DNA of 64,000 bases from Candidula unifasciata (lineage: Eukaryota > Mollusca > Gastropoda > Stylommatophora > Geomitridae): assembly GCA_905116865.2 (NCBI GenBank), contig CAJHNH020001606.1:67001-131000 (forward strand), in the 5' to 3' direction. A program made the position numbers and the translations under genes. Shown piece after piece: positions 45,493 through 56,049 of the stretch (position 1 is the first letter of the stretch; each line of letters begins with the position of its first letter). A model generated the notes under the pieces. It was not told the DNA's origin, did no database searches, and saw only the letters and a program-made list of their open reading frames with translations.

Positions 45493-46195
45493 ATACAGGA
45501 TTTACTCAGGTCCTACCAGGACATTCTGAGAACAGTGCAGGAGCTTTGTTTAATCCAACGATTACAATGATTCGAAAATTAGATGTTGAAAGTCGGTGTT
45601 TTTCGGTTATTTTATGACAAGGAATTGACTGGAGAACTCGGTAAAGATCGGCATAATAATGGAAGAAGAGCGAGGGGGGGGGGGGGGGGGAAGAGCTTAA
45701 TACATAATTGACTTCACCGTATTTGTCGACTGATACAAGAGCACTGACAGTATCACTGATTCTCTTAATCGTATGAGGTAGCGAAACATGCCATTCTACG
45801 ATTATCGACACGGCATCTGATGATGATGCAGCAAATGTCCAGATAATGAATTCTCAGAACGGAACAGTAACTGCTTTTGAAGACGAAATAGACACCAGAT
45901 GGCATCAAGATGTTCTCGGGACAGTAGACATACAACCCTTGTTGTAATTACCCCATATCACAGTACCTTATGTACAGTAAACATTGTAGCTGCCTTGGTC
46001 ATATTTTTTTGACCCGATACCAATATCCTTTAACTTCTGGAACTGTATAAGGGAACAGAGCTGTTAAACTTCTTCTGGCTTAGAAACTGTCACCTTATTC
46101 TTATGCAAGATTGGTTTAGGAAATTTATATCGATAGAGAGGGAAAGAAGTTTTAGGATGTAGCTATTCGCGCCCAAGAGAGAGAGATTGAGACTG
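45493..46195. other. Unassigned stretch
   Basis: Poly-G at 45,674-45,690; no gene supported. Confidence 0.4.
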
Positions 46196-46199
46196 CTGG

Positions 46200-46475
46200 C
46201 TTTGAGTTGAGTCAAGAATTGACATCACAGCACTCGGGGCAATCTCATGTATGCTCCGTCCTCATCTTCAGCAGCCAGCGCAGAGTTCCAGTACCGATGG
46301 TACCGGTGACAATCTGGTTTTATGTCCGTCTTGCTTTTCCTCTGAGTGTAGTGAGCTGGCCAGACCCTCTGGTTACACCCAGATGCCTCACTATCTCCAG
46401 GCCATAATAATCTTGTTTCTCTACTGATTCCGTTGCTAGTTCCCAAAGGGCCTAGACCACATCTGCCTTGTCATG
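46200..46475 (-). mobile_element. SINE C copy
   Basis: ttgacatcacagcactcggg, ctccgtcctcatcttcagca and ttatgtccgtcttgcttttc are the complement of the family; the rest (to the catctgccttgtcatgcaag block) parallels 36.9-37.1 kb. Confidence 0.78.
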
Positions 46476-46945
46476 CAAGATGCTGAGTCATACGCCAGCG
46501 CCATTCGACCGGACACAAAATGATGATGTTGCTGGTGTGGATCATGACAGCTCTTCATTCTGGCTTTGCCAACATTATCTGCTGGTTTCCCAAGAAGTGG
46601 AATGCGTATAACGACAACTTTGCACGGTCTTACTACTCGGTATATCCTTAACATTTATTGTGTCTAATTCTGTCACTGTTGTTAAAATACCTTTCATACA
46701 TTTTGTGAACACTTTTGACGCATTCCAATCGATCACGCTTCCTGTATCGTTTCAAATACACTGTTGAGGGGTATGTGCGGGGGGACATATGGATCGACAC
46801 TGGTGACATTTATACAGTATCAATAAAACACGCTCATGGGCGAGATGAGGAAGATTAGGTGAGCATTTACATATTTTGGAAAATTGTTTTCGTTTAGCCT
46901 TGGGTGGTAACAACATTGACTACATGCAACACGTATTGGGAGGTA
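46476..46945. other. Unassigned stretch
   Basis: No supported feature. Confidence 0.4.
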
Positions 46946-46959
46946 TGTGGAAAATGAGC

Positions 46960-47499
46960 CGAATAACATTTGGAATAACATGTCAAACAGTCAGCTGATC
47001 CAACCGACCAGCCAAATGTTCATGCTGATCAACCCAAAGAGCCGGTTAATTCAGCAGACCAACCACAAGTTCCTACTAAACGAACCGGCTGATCCAGTTG
47101 ACCAGCCAATTGTTTCAGCTGACCAGCCCAAGGAACAGCTGATCCAGACGACCAACCAACTGTTCCAGCAAACTAACCCAACGAACGGGCTGATCCAGTT
47201 GACCAGCCAATTGTTTCAACTGACCAGCCTAAGGAAACAGCTGATCCAGACGACAAACCAACTGTTCAAGCTAACTAACCCAACGAACGGGCTGATCCAG
47301 TTGACCAATCCGCTGCTCCAGCTGACTAAACCAATGAACCGGCTGATCCAGTTAACCAACCAGCTGCTCCAGCTGACTAAACCAATGAACTGGCTGATCC
47401 AGTTGACCAACCAGCTGTTCCTGTCGAGTAGCCCGACGAACCAGATGGTCTTGTCACCAGCTAACTATTTCTGCTAACTAACCTAAAGAACCGGCTGAT
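46960..47499. repeat. Minisatellite H, left part (split by solo LTR copy 2)
   Basis: Units built from ggctgatccagttgaccaac and cagctgttccagctgactaa recur with a period near 51 bases. A frame (Asn, Gln, Leu, Thr-rich) remains open across 46,947-47,477, but the same repeat resumes beyond the LTR without the frame. A repeat-driven open frame is the simpler reading. Confidence 0.88.
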
Positions 47500-48880
47500 T
47501 GTCACATATCACTCCTGTGCGCATTCCTGATTTAAGGATTTCTCCTTAAGAACCAACAGCACTCTGAAATAAATATGTTGAGTCGTTGGCTCGTATTGGT
47601 CTAAGGGATGCCCCGTGGCCAATATACGCTCAACTTATTTCAGGAGTAAGGCAACTCAAGTTTTGGCACTACAAAATATATAATATTCCTAGGCACACTT
47701 AGCTGGACACCCCCACTACTATAAAAAGATAGCCCCCAGGTTATGATAGTCTACTATCATAACTATGTTAACACATATGACACTTATTGCTCACACAATC
47801 ATCAAAGCCAGACAGTTAGAATGGTGAAATAGGGACCCCCAAGTCAGCCATGACAATGTTTGCATGTAATAAGTACAATATATATACATGTATTAATGAA
47901 TAGATTCTCAAGAATGTTCATTGACTGAAACTCAGAGAGCAGTGATACAATCCAGATATTGAAGCATCCAGATCTTGGGTCAGGCGAGTACATGAGTTCA
48001 TCCTAGGAATCTCAAGGAGCTGTGGAAAGAGAGCATGATAATGAATAAGTGATCACTTAGCCTAGTTAGTAGGTCAATGCTCCCCTCAGTCCATGGTGAT
48101 TCGACTGTATTTGACTCAGGTATCTATGCCTCTGGTCGATCCGGCACCCGTTGATTACCTCACCATCGAGGACACAGGAATTGCATAGGGACTCAACAAG
48201 TCTCTCTCTCTCAGGTCAGGTCACAAAACTGCCTCAGAGCCCAACCAAGCTCCTGAAGACTGGTTCTCTAGATTGATGACACAGATGTCTGTAAATGTCT
48301 ACTCGTCCTGGAGCTCACAAACACGCTCTTGCCATGTTGAGGTAGTGCCAAAAAAAAAAAAAAAAAAAGCAGGACTTATGGTTATGCTTGGTGCATAGAA
48401 TGGTATAGGTTGGTGGTTGTTGGCTGGACTGTGATACGTTTGCCTGATCTCTACAGAGGTCTCATTCCAAGCGTAGGAAATCTTCCAAGTTAGAACTGGA
48501 ACTATGAATGGGCCTAATTCTACAATTACTGGATACACGTCTTGACACTTTGGGATCAGGCGAAAGAATCCTTTTTCAAAATCAAACCAGCATCACCAGG
48601 AAAGAAGTTCCATGTAATCATGAACAAGGAGTAACCCGGTTGACAAGAGTTTCTAAATAAAATACCAGAATTCGCCAACCTATAGTTGCAAGTTTGAAAA
48701 TGGAGATATATCAAAGCAACTAGAGGGTCTAGAAATGAATATTTTACCAGGTAAAGGTATAGATCAATATAAGGGACTATATACTTTTCCGGACGGGTCT
48801 TAAGTTTAAAATTTTGCTGAGCGCGACTGATATCAAGTCCCGACTCGTCCACTGTGTATGGTGAAGGTCACCCCACGACA
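47500..48880 (+). mobile_element. Solo LTR, family L, copy 2 (1,381 bp)
   Basis: Starts TGTCACAT and ends ACGACA, flanked by a perfect 5-bp duplication CTGAT (47,495-47,499 and 48,881-48,885). The empty site reads ggctgatccagttgac, exactly a unit of minisatellite H. The TATA-like box and the downstream palindrome are shared with copy 1; here the arms gttatgatagt and actatcataac pair perfectly. No internal retroelement sequence. Confidence 0.93.
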
Positions 48881-49035
48881 CTGATCCAGTTGACCAACCA
48901 TCTGTTCCAGCTGACTAATCCCACAAACTGGCTGATCCAGTCGACTAACCAACTGTTCCCGTTAAACAGCCCAAATAAACCGGCTGATTAAACGACTAAC
49001 CAACGAATTGTTTCAACTGAGCAGTGAACGGACTA
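48881..49035. repeat. Minisatellite H, right part
   Basis: ctgatccagttgaccaacca and ctgttccagctgactaatcc continue the array broken by the LTR, then decay. Confidence 0.88.
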
Positions 49036-49054
49036 ATCAACCGCCACAACTAAC

Positions 49055-50112
49055 AGTATAAATAACAAACAAACCATCTAACAAACAAACCAGTCCACCA
49101 ACTATCTAACAAACAAACCAGTCCACCAACTATCTAACAAACAAACCAGCCCAACGACCATCTAACAAACAAACCAGCCCAACAACCATCTAACAAACAA
49201 ACCAGCCCAACAACCATCTAACAAACAAACCAGTCCACCAACTATCTAACAATCAAACCAGTCCACCAACCATCTAACAAACAAACCAGCCCACCAACCA
49301 TCTTACAAACAAACCAGTCCACCAACCATCTAACAAACAAAACAGTCCACCAACCGTCTAACAAACAAACCAGTCCACCAACCATCTAACAAACAAACCA
49401 GTCCATCAACCATCTAACAAACAAACCAGTCCACCAACCATCTAACAGACAAACCAGTCCACCAACCATCTAACAGACAAACCCTAAACAAACGAGTCCA
49501 CCAACCATCTAACAAACAAACCAGTCCAACAACCATCTAACAAACAAACCAGTCCACCAACCATCTAACAGACAAACGAGTCCACCAACCGTCTAGCAAA
49601 CAAACCAGTCCACCAACCATCTAACAGACAAACCAGTCCACCAACCATCTAACAGACAAACCTTAAACAAACTAGTCCACCAATCATTTAAGAAACAAAC
49701 ACACTAGCACACCAGCCATCTAACAAACAAACTAGTCCACCAATCATCTAACAGACAAACTATAAACAAACGAGTCTCCCAACCATCTAACAAACAAACC
49801 AGTCCAACATTCATCTAACAAACAAACCAGTCCACCAACCATCTAACAAACAAACCAGTCCACCAACCGTCTAGCAAACAAACCAGTCCACCAGCCATCT
49901 AACAGACAAACCTTAAACAAACTAGTCCACCAATCATTTAAGAAACAAACACACCAGCCATCTAACAAACAAACTAGTCCACCAATCATCTAACAGACAA
50001 ACTAGTCCACCAACCATCTAACAGACAAACCTTAAACAAACTAATCCACCAATCAGCTAAGAAACAAACACACTAGCACACCAGCCATCTAACAAACAAA
50101 CCAGCCCACCGG
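49055..50112. repeat. 28-bp minisatellite, about 37 copies
   Basis: aaccagtccaccaaccatct plus aacaaaca repeats at 28 bases. Longer variants with cttaaacaaactagtccacc recur at about 49,670, 49,910 and 50,030, hinting at a higher-order unit of about 110-250 bases. Confidence 0.94.
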
Positions 50113-50620
50113 CCAACCACCAGACTTGTTCTAACAATGTCTGAACCTAAATATAGACCATATATGATCTCTCCGCTGAGATAGTACACCATCAGGCGGC
50201 CGTTGACTGACTGACTACCATCCGCGTATAATCAATAAGAGGCGCAAATATAGGTATATTATTGATTCCCCTATTCAACACACACAGTAGCAATACACAT
50301 GATGACTTCGATAGCGCTGTCTGTTTTCAGACGTACAACATTCAGCGGCAACAAAACGCTATGCAAATGAAGAACTTGGAGTCAGAAATTGTGCGCGCCT
50401 GTGTGTATGTGTATGCTATATGTATGTTATGTATGATTAATGTTTAAGTATGTTTGTGGGTTGTACGAATTATGTATGTCCTATCTTCGTTTCCTTACAT
50501 CATCCGCACGGCTGCTTCTAACGCTCCTCTGTCGATTCCCAAGATCTTAGGATCAGTGTTGAGTTTTTTGTTGTTTCTGTTAACTTAAGCCATCGCCTTT
50601 TTTTTTTCTCTCCAAGGTTG
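50113..50620. other. Unassigned stretch
   Basis: No supported feature. Confidence 0.4.
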
Positions 50621-50621
50621 A

Positions 50622-50725
50622 CCCAGTCTAAATTTTGTTTATGAAATGTTTTATAGAAGTAAAAGCGGCCGGCGTAACGATGACCACATCACCCTTCGAA
50701 TAGCGGTTGGTCTATACCATATATT
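50622..50725 (+). mobile_element. SINE A fragment
   Basis: gttgacccagtctaaatttt, agtaaaagcggccggcgtaa and gaccacatcacccttcgaat belong to the family middle. Confidence 0.72.
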
Positions 50726-51170
50726 CCCCCCCTCATGTCCCTGGTGCGCCACTGCCATGACATTTGCCAGACTTATATTTGTATATACCAGCTGGCACTC
50801 GATGGCTGATGTTGTTCACTTCGCGCCACTACCTGTACTTCCCAAAACAGTTTCTAGTACCCTGGGTCGACCCCAGAGTCAGGTTATCTTTTCTTTTCTT
50901 TCGGAATGCGCCCGTTATGGATTGGAACTACAGACCACATGTGCGACCGCATCTTGTTGCGTGGAAGTGACAGCCAAGTTTGCATATATAGCATTTTCGT
51001 AACGAAAACCTTACGTATTTTTAAATAATATGCTCTACACGACTTCCATTGTTTTGTGAACACATCTCAGTGTGTGTTCTACACGGCTGACTGACACGTG
51101 TGACCACAGCTGGAAATATGCTTGTAAGGGCGTTGGTAATATGTTATATTTATCTTTTTCCTTTCTATGA
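50726..51170. other. Unassigned stretch
   Basis: May include a minus-strand SINE A remnant near 50,790-50,880; otherwise nothing. Confidence 0.35.
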
Positions 51171-51640
51171 AAGTGGTCTCTAATCTGTGGAGGGTAGGGG
51201 GGGGGGGGGGGCGGGGGGGAGGGAGGTTTACATTAGTAGGGAAGTTTGGGTGGGCCCCGTAAAGCACTTCTGAAACTGTATTTTTTACTTTTCATAATGC
51301 GGTTATTGACATTGTTTTTTAGCACTTTAATTATAACGTAGTGTGGAAAACTTTTTTTCCCTCGATAAAACAAAAAGCCAAGGAAAATTTATACGTGCAA
51401 CGGTAACAATTTAATTAACGTGATAACACGTGCGTTTAATTGTGGATAAAGAACACATTCTGTATCCATTGTTGTCCTCCTCTTTTGAAAACACATTTGG
51501 TTATGTTGGGGAAAGGGGTGGGGAGGGTCTTGCTATGTACTCAAGGGGAGCGTGGGAGTCTTACATTATACTCGAGGGACGTGTGGGGGTCGTACCATAT
51601 GCTCGGGAGGGGGCGACCTGATAAAGGTTGAAGACCACTG
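51171..51640. mobile_element. hAT-like MITE (about 470 bp)
   Basis: Left end agtggtctctaatctgtgg; right end, reverse-complemented, cagtggtcttcaaccttt. Flanking 8-mers TTCTATGA and ATCTATGG share TCTATG. The right third has three GA-rich units (near 51,530, 51,565 and 51,600). No transposase. Confidence 0.62.
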
Positions 51641-52025
51641 ATCTATGGAAACTTGTGGAACAGCCAAGGACACTTGTTATACACGACAACCAGAAACACT
51701 ACAAACCTCTCTACGAACGATCAGTCCCCCGACAGTTTGTTTGGCTCTTACTATAATTCTACAGCACCCCATCACCCCCTCCCCCCCCCCCCTTTTTCCT
51801 TCCGAGCCAGGACAGTTGCTCCAGCGTGCTGTAAATCACCTTGATTTAATGCCAGATTGTCATGCCGTTGGCAAGTCGATCATAAAGAAAACGAAAATGC
51901 CAACGCTAGATATTCCAGACTGCTTTGTTGCGGCCTGGAAAAGGTAGTCGAGACGGCAGAGTCCGAGACGACATTTTTGATTTGAGAAGCACCATCCACT
52001 TGTGGCAGTGATGGTTCGTATATCA
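51641..52025. other. Unassigned stretch
   Basis: Poly-C at 51,776-51,792; no gene. Confidence 0.4.
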
Positions 52026-52029
52026 CACG

Positions 52030-52215
52030 AGTGCCACAATCGCGGATCAGGCCGCTGTTTCTAGGGATGTGCTTGACGCCATCGTTGCATGTGTTGTGTG
52101 GTCTTCCCCTTGCTCTACATCCATTGTATTTCTTTTGTCACCGCATTTCTGTGTTTCTTTTGGTACTTGGTATTCTCGTTAATTGGCCAAACGATTTAGT
52201 CTGTCGCTACGTAAT
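52030..52215 (-). pseudogene. LINE ORF2 C-terminal relic
   Basis: Minus strand: TKSFGQLTRIPSTKRNTEMR, a stop, KYNGCRARGRPHNTCNDGVK. The FGxLTRxPSxRxxxE and GCRxRGRPxxTxxDGVK blocks are the conserved LINE tail. Confidence 0.72.
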
Positions 52216-52565
52216 TAACAGTGCGACTGGTTTCAGTCCCCCATCTTTCCCTAATTTCTTCCCTTTTTATTGTGTTGCTTAATCGCTCCTATAGCTCAAT
52301 CCGTGTCATCTCAGTGGTGCTTTTACGATTTTGCGATCGTTGACTGTGGTAAGCATCCATGTTTGACATTGTTAACCTGACCACAGATCTTCTTAGTTTT
52401 TACTTGGGAGACAGATATGTCCTTCATTGAGTCAAAACTGGCGCTAGATTTCACTGAACCCGTTTTGCTTTTTCCCTTTTTATGTCAGTTTCGCTATCTA
52501 CGCTTGTAATATTAAAACTTACCCTTGATATTTATTTTCACTTTTTTTTAAATCTGCCAATTTAA
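52216..52565. other. Unassigned stretch
   Basis: Probably more decayed LINE sequence; nothing firmly recognised. Confidence 0.35.
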
Positions 52566-52569
52566 ACGT

Positions 52570-53044
52570 TATATTCCCCGTGTGGGTTCTGGGGCTCAGT
52601 TATGGGGAAAACAAGAATAGACCAAATGTTTTCCCAACAAGCGTGTCGTAAGAGTCGGCTAATTGAGGGCTTCCTTTGAAGTCAGAGTACATGTGCCTGA
52701 GAGGTAAGGAACCAACAGTCTGCATACAAAAATGTCAGATCTGTAAAATGGATGTGCATTTAACACTCAGGTACTGGAACAAGATTAAAGTCAAGAGGTG
52801 GACGAACAACCATTACTTTCGGCTAGAGTTTACAGCCGGTGAACACGAAGAAGAAGAAGAAGGAACGCCCCACTATTTTGTACAGAACAGTATGGTCCCT
52901 GGAAAGAGAGGCACGTATAGACTAGCACGCCTTTGGATATGTGATAGCAAGGACACTCTGGTCGGGATAGTTCACACGGCCCACAGGTTGGCAAGGTGGC
53001 CCAGTATTAGGCAGGCGTTTCCTAACGAGAACAACACTGTGTGA
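52570..53044 (+). repeat. Interspersed repeat F, copy 2, containing an unidentified ORF
   Basis: The first 280 bases match 21,495-21,785. An open frame (52,676-53,044, 122 codons) covers the match and continues past it: CIQKCQICKMDVHLTLRYW, EFTAGEHEEEEEGTPHYFVQ, KRGTYRLARLWICDSKDTLV, then a stop. A CxxC pair is visible but no domain is recognised. Copy 1 lacks a matching open frame, so a coding role is doubtful. Confidence 0.5.
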
Positions 53045-53058
53045 ATTACCTGCTGCAT

Positions 53059-53150
53059 CAGCGGTTCCCACTCTTTTTCAGGTCGCGACCCCAGTTTATA
53101 GAGGCAAGGTGACCCGCGCCTCCATACTTTAAAAGACGTTTTTTATTTTA
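53059..53150 (+). mobile_element. hAT-like transposon end (single end)
   Basis: cagcggttcccactctttt and gtcgcgaccccag resemble the widespread hAT terminal sequence. The other end is missing, apparently displaced by the following SINE C. Confidence 0.55.
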
Positions 53151-53269
53151 AAAATATAGCAACATCGCAAGTATATTTTCTTGCATTCGGCAAACAAATC
53201 TCTGTGCATAATGCGATGAAGTGATTTCCTTTTTTTCCCCACTGAAAAACAAAAACAAAAAGTCTCCAG

Positions 53270-53622
53270 AATATGCCAGTATGATGGGAAATTAGCAGGC
53301 AGATAGCCCAGCCAGCTGTGCACCACTTGGTGGTGAATTGATATATGACCTGGATGTTGTGAGGGCCCTCTGGGAGCGGGTGAACAGTGTGGAGGCATAT
53401 GTAGATTATTACGGTCTGGGGGGAAATGGCGCTGCGAGGAGTTCTCACGGAATCTGGTCGACGCTCAACACTCAAAGGAAAGGCGAGACGGATACACAAT
53501 CAGACATTTGCTGGTGCCATCCGAATTCAAACTCTTCGCTTGCTGCTGAAGATAGGACGGAGCGCTTATGGGAGTGTTGGAGTACTTTGTTGTCGATTCC
53601 TAATTCAACATTGCTTTTAAAT
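53270..53622 (+). mobile_element. SINE C, longest copy
   Basis: Runs from tatgatgggaaattagcagg through caccacttggtggtgaattg, gttctcacggaatctggtcg, acgctcaacactcaaaggaa and cgcttgctgctgaagatagg, to gattcctaattcaacattgc. It joins the partial copies elsewhere into one unit of about 350 bases. Confidence 0.85.
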
Positions 53623-53647
53623 GAAGCTCAACAATGCCAAGCAGCTG

Positions 53648-53735
53648 CACACACACACACACACACAAACACACACATATATATGTGTGTGTATATGTAT
53701 ATATGTGTGTATATGTATACAAATATGTGTGTGTG
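53648..53735. repeat. (CA)n and TATG microsatellite
   Basis: CA then TATGTG units. Confidence 0.95.
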
Positions 53736-53924
53736 ATTTTGACCACACCTCATATGGCCTGCCTGTAAGTCTTTACAGATTAAATTTAATATTTTGCTAG
53801 CAACAATACCGACGAGACTACCTCATAATTGAAAGGGTAATTTAACAAAGTTGGTGTGACGGCAACCTACCGGCTTAGATCTCACCTGTCGTTTCGTAGT
53901 TGCCGCGTTTTTTTCCCTTCAAAA

Positions 53925-54035
53925 CTGACCTTGGTGCCCAAGTCAGCCCAGTCTAAAATGGGTACAAGGTAATATCATGCAAAGTAAAGGCGACCATCGA
54001 ATGCCTGTTGGTCTTTAAGAATTTAGATCTAGATT
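53925..54035 (+). mobile_element. SINE A fragment
   Basis: ccttggtgcccaagtcagcc, tctaaaatgggtacaaggta and tgttggtctttaagaattta. Confidence 0.7.
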
Positions 54036-54044
54036 TGTGTTGAA

Positions 54045-54425
54045 GTTTATTCAACCGATCAACACTAGGGCAGACGGGTGTAACCCATAAGTGCTCTGTT
54101 TTACTTCTCACTCAAGCCTGAGTCCGAAGAATCTCAGCGCAGTACACGAACTCCATTGCACCGGCGAGGATTCTGAAATACTTAGGAATGATTTTTAACT
54201 GCACGTTTTGTCCGGGCAGTGCCGTTTGGCTTGATTTGCAACCGCCAAGGTATTTTTTTTTTTTTTACGGCGCCATAATACTCACGGGCGTCCAGTTTTA
54301 CTAACCAGTGACCAGGGGAAATTACTAGAAGTCTACTTGAAAAATGCCAAGCTTTCACCGAGGTTTGAACCCCAGACCTCCAACACTAGAGGCAGATGCC
54401 ATACCTCGAGACCACTCAGACCCCT
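54045..54425 (-). mobile_element. SINE E copy
   Basis: The complement of 43,200-43,605 from the tRNA-like head (54,425; tggtctcgaggtatggcatc on the minus strand) to the 3' end (ccgatcaacactagggcaga on the plus strand). Confidence 0.87.
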
Positions 54426-54529
54426 AGGTCTAGCACCTTGGGCGATGCGCACCAGAGGCGTGAGGAGAGTCTTTTACCGTAACGGATTCAGTCCAACAAG
54501 GTCCTAGCTCATTTTTCTCTGATAGTTAC

Positions 54530-54675
54530 TAATGAGACGGATATACAATAAGACAGTTATTGGGTGCATCGGAATTTTAACTCTACGCTTGCTGCTGTAG
54601 ATGGGGGCGAAGCGCTTATGGGGGTGTCCTGAGTGTTGTGATGTTGATTCCTCATTCAGGGTTCAACATTCAGTT
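54530..54675 (+). mobile_element. SINE C fragment
   Basis: tgagacggatatacaataag, acgcttgctgctgtagatgg, ttatgggggtgtcctgagtg and tgttgattcctcattcaggg. Confidence 0.82.
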
Positions 54676-54716
54676 ACTAATGGCAATACTATACCCTTGG
54701 GTATACTTCTTCAGTC

Positions 54717-54934
54717 GGCATCTGTGGCTTAGGCGTTCCGAATTCGCTTCGTAATGCCGAGGTGTTGGGTTCGATCCCAGCTGCGGGCCTTGCGTTCGTT
54801 TTGACAGTAGTATCGGAAAGCCGACCTAGAGAGCAATGGCAAACTACTAGACGAACATTTGCCTAGAAAAACTACAACAGCAAAATATTTTGGGATTGGT
54901 TCTGCGTCGCTCTGTAAAGGATACGCAACTAACT
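54717..54934 (+). mobile_element. SINE B copy
   Basis: tRNA-like head (gtggcttaggcgttccgaat; tgggttcgatcccagc), body (gacagtagtatcggaaagcc; gcaatggcaaactactagac) and 3' end ctgtaaaggatacgcaacta ac. Confidence 0.88.
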
Positions 54935-55009
54935 TTTTAAACTTGTTTCAGAGGGACCCAGTATACAACCCTTGCAGGAAAGGAATGTTTTCATTATCGT
55001 TCCCAGTCG

Positions 55010-55075
55010 CTCACTGAAGCAAAACAAGTAAAGGTACATTGTCCACACCTTCAGGCGTATAGGGCATATAGGGGT
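55010..55075 (-). mobile_element. SINE A 3' tip
   Basis: agtaaaggtacattgtccac and accttcaggcgtatagggca are the complement of the family 3' end. Confidence 0.7.
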
Positions 55076-55520
55076 CGCTCACTAAACATAAGATTTAAGA
55101 CACACATAACGTATTGGTTGCTACATGTGAATTATGTCCAGTCATGCATAGTGTGTTGTTTAGGGTAGAAAGAATTTAAAATATAGGTTAGGAGAACAAC
55201 TTTTTAGTTTATTTTTTTTTAAATATTTTTAAACATAGTAAAAGAAAAAACGGAAACATGTCAGACCTGGCCTTGTGCTCGATGTTGAAATCAGTTTACT
55301 CGATTACTTACAGAGAAATGTCTGTATTTGCAGACAGAATAAACAGTGCTATTGCTTTGTCTCTTCTCAAACCTTGTTGTCTTGTGAGAGGATAAATCCG
55401 CCAGTGATATTGATCCAGTAAATATATGCATGCGTGATCATATTTTTGCATCATTACTCTTGTGGGAGTTATGTCCTCATCTGTTGGCGCAATTAATAAT
55501 TAATGGACTCTGGATCATTT
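55076..55520. other. Unassigned AT-rich stretch before exon 2
   Basis: No feature apart from the exon 2 acceptor at its end. Confidence 0.45.
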
Positions 55521-55532
55521 GTATTTCTGTAG

Positions 55533-55665
55533 AAAAAAAGTCGAGATGAAAGTCACGGAACAGACAGTGGCGTTGAAATCATCGAGAACAAGCCCTATAC
55601 GAATGGACCTGGTGGAAATGGGCAATATACGTACAAGATATACCACATTGGTAGTCATTTGCCAA
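55533..55665 (+). CDS. PITPNM: PITPNM/RdgB-like gene, exon 2 (residues 27-70 plus one base)
   Basis: The acceptor ttctgtag precedes the exon and the donor gtaaga follows it. In phase 0 it begins KKSRDESHGTDSGVEI and runs through GQYTYKIYHIGSHLP. Class IIA proteins characteristically have KKSR directly after MIQ, which supports this junction with exon 1. T59 and K61 (in GQYTYK) correspond to the PITP-alpha residues that contact the inositol headgroup (family knowledge). The exon ends in phase 1, leaving an A that joins GT of exon 3 to make Ser71, where vertebrate paralogues usually have Gly. It lies 28.7 kb from exon 1. Confidence 0.94.
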
Positions 55666-55834
55666 GTAAGAATGTCGTTCTGTAATTTTGTGAGCTTTTA
55701 TGAAGTTTGCTTTTGTTTGTTTGTTTATTTGTCTGGTACAGTGTTTGCGGTCTATTTTTAATTTTGTTGTTGATCTTTCTGTGTAAAATAGTATCTTTGG
55801 TCATTTGGTTGCGTGAGTTGTGTAAGTACAGCAG

Positions 55835-56045
55835 CTAGAAGCGTTAGTGCCAGCGCAAATGTCTTGGTTTCGAATCTGCAGTGAGGATGATTTGAATAAT
55901 TGACCTAGGTTGACACGTTAACCCAACTTAAAATCAACAGCAGGATATATCCCGGGAAGTAAAGGTGGCTAGTGTGATACTGACGACATAACCCATTGAG
56001 TGCTGATTAATCTGTGAACATATGGGTCTAGCGCTGCTTGTCCGG
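55835..56045 (+). mobile_element. SINE A, diverged copy
   Basis: gcagctagaagcgttagtgc, tggtttcgaatctgcag, cccgggaagtaaaggtggct and gtgatactgacgacataacc show a diverged full-length order. Confidence 0.75.
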
Positions 56046-56049
56046 TGCT

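Larger units (their letters stand above)
26839..55532 (+). other. Intron 1 of the PITPNM-like gene (28.7 kb)
   Basis: The intron is bounded by gtatgt and ttctgtag and connects two phase-0 exon ends. It carries most of the mobile elements in the window: a nearly full-length but broken LINE, two solo LTRs, a large inverted repeat, MITEs, many SINE fragments and several minisatellites. A further host exon inside it is not required, because exons 1 and 2 join without loss of conserved residues. Confidence 0.88.

Noticed and set aside
46947..47477. A 176-codon Asn/Gln/Leu-rich ORF
   Set aside because: Lies entirely in minisatellite H, with no domain; the repeat continues beyond the LTR without the frame.
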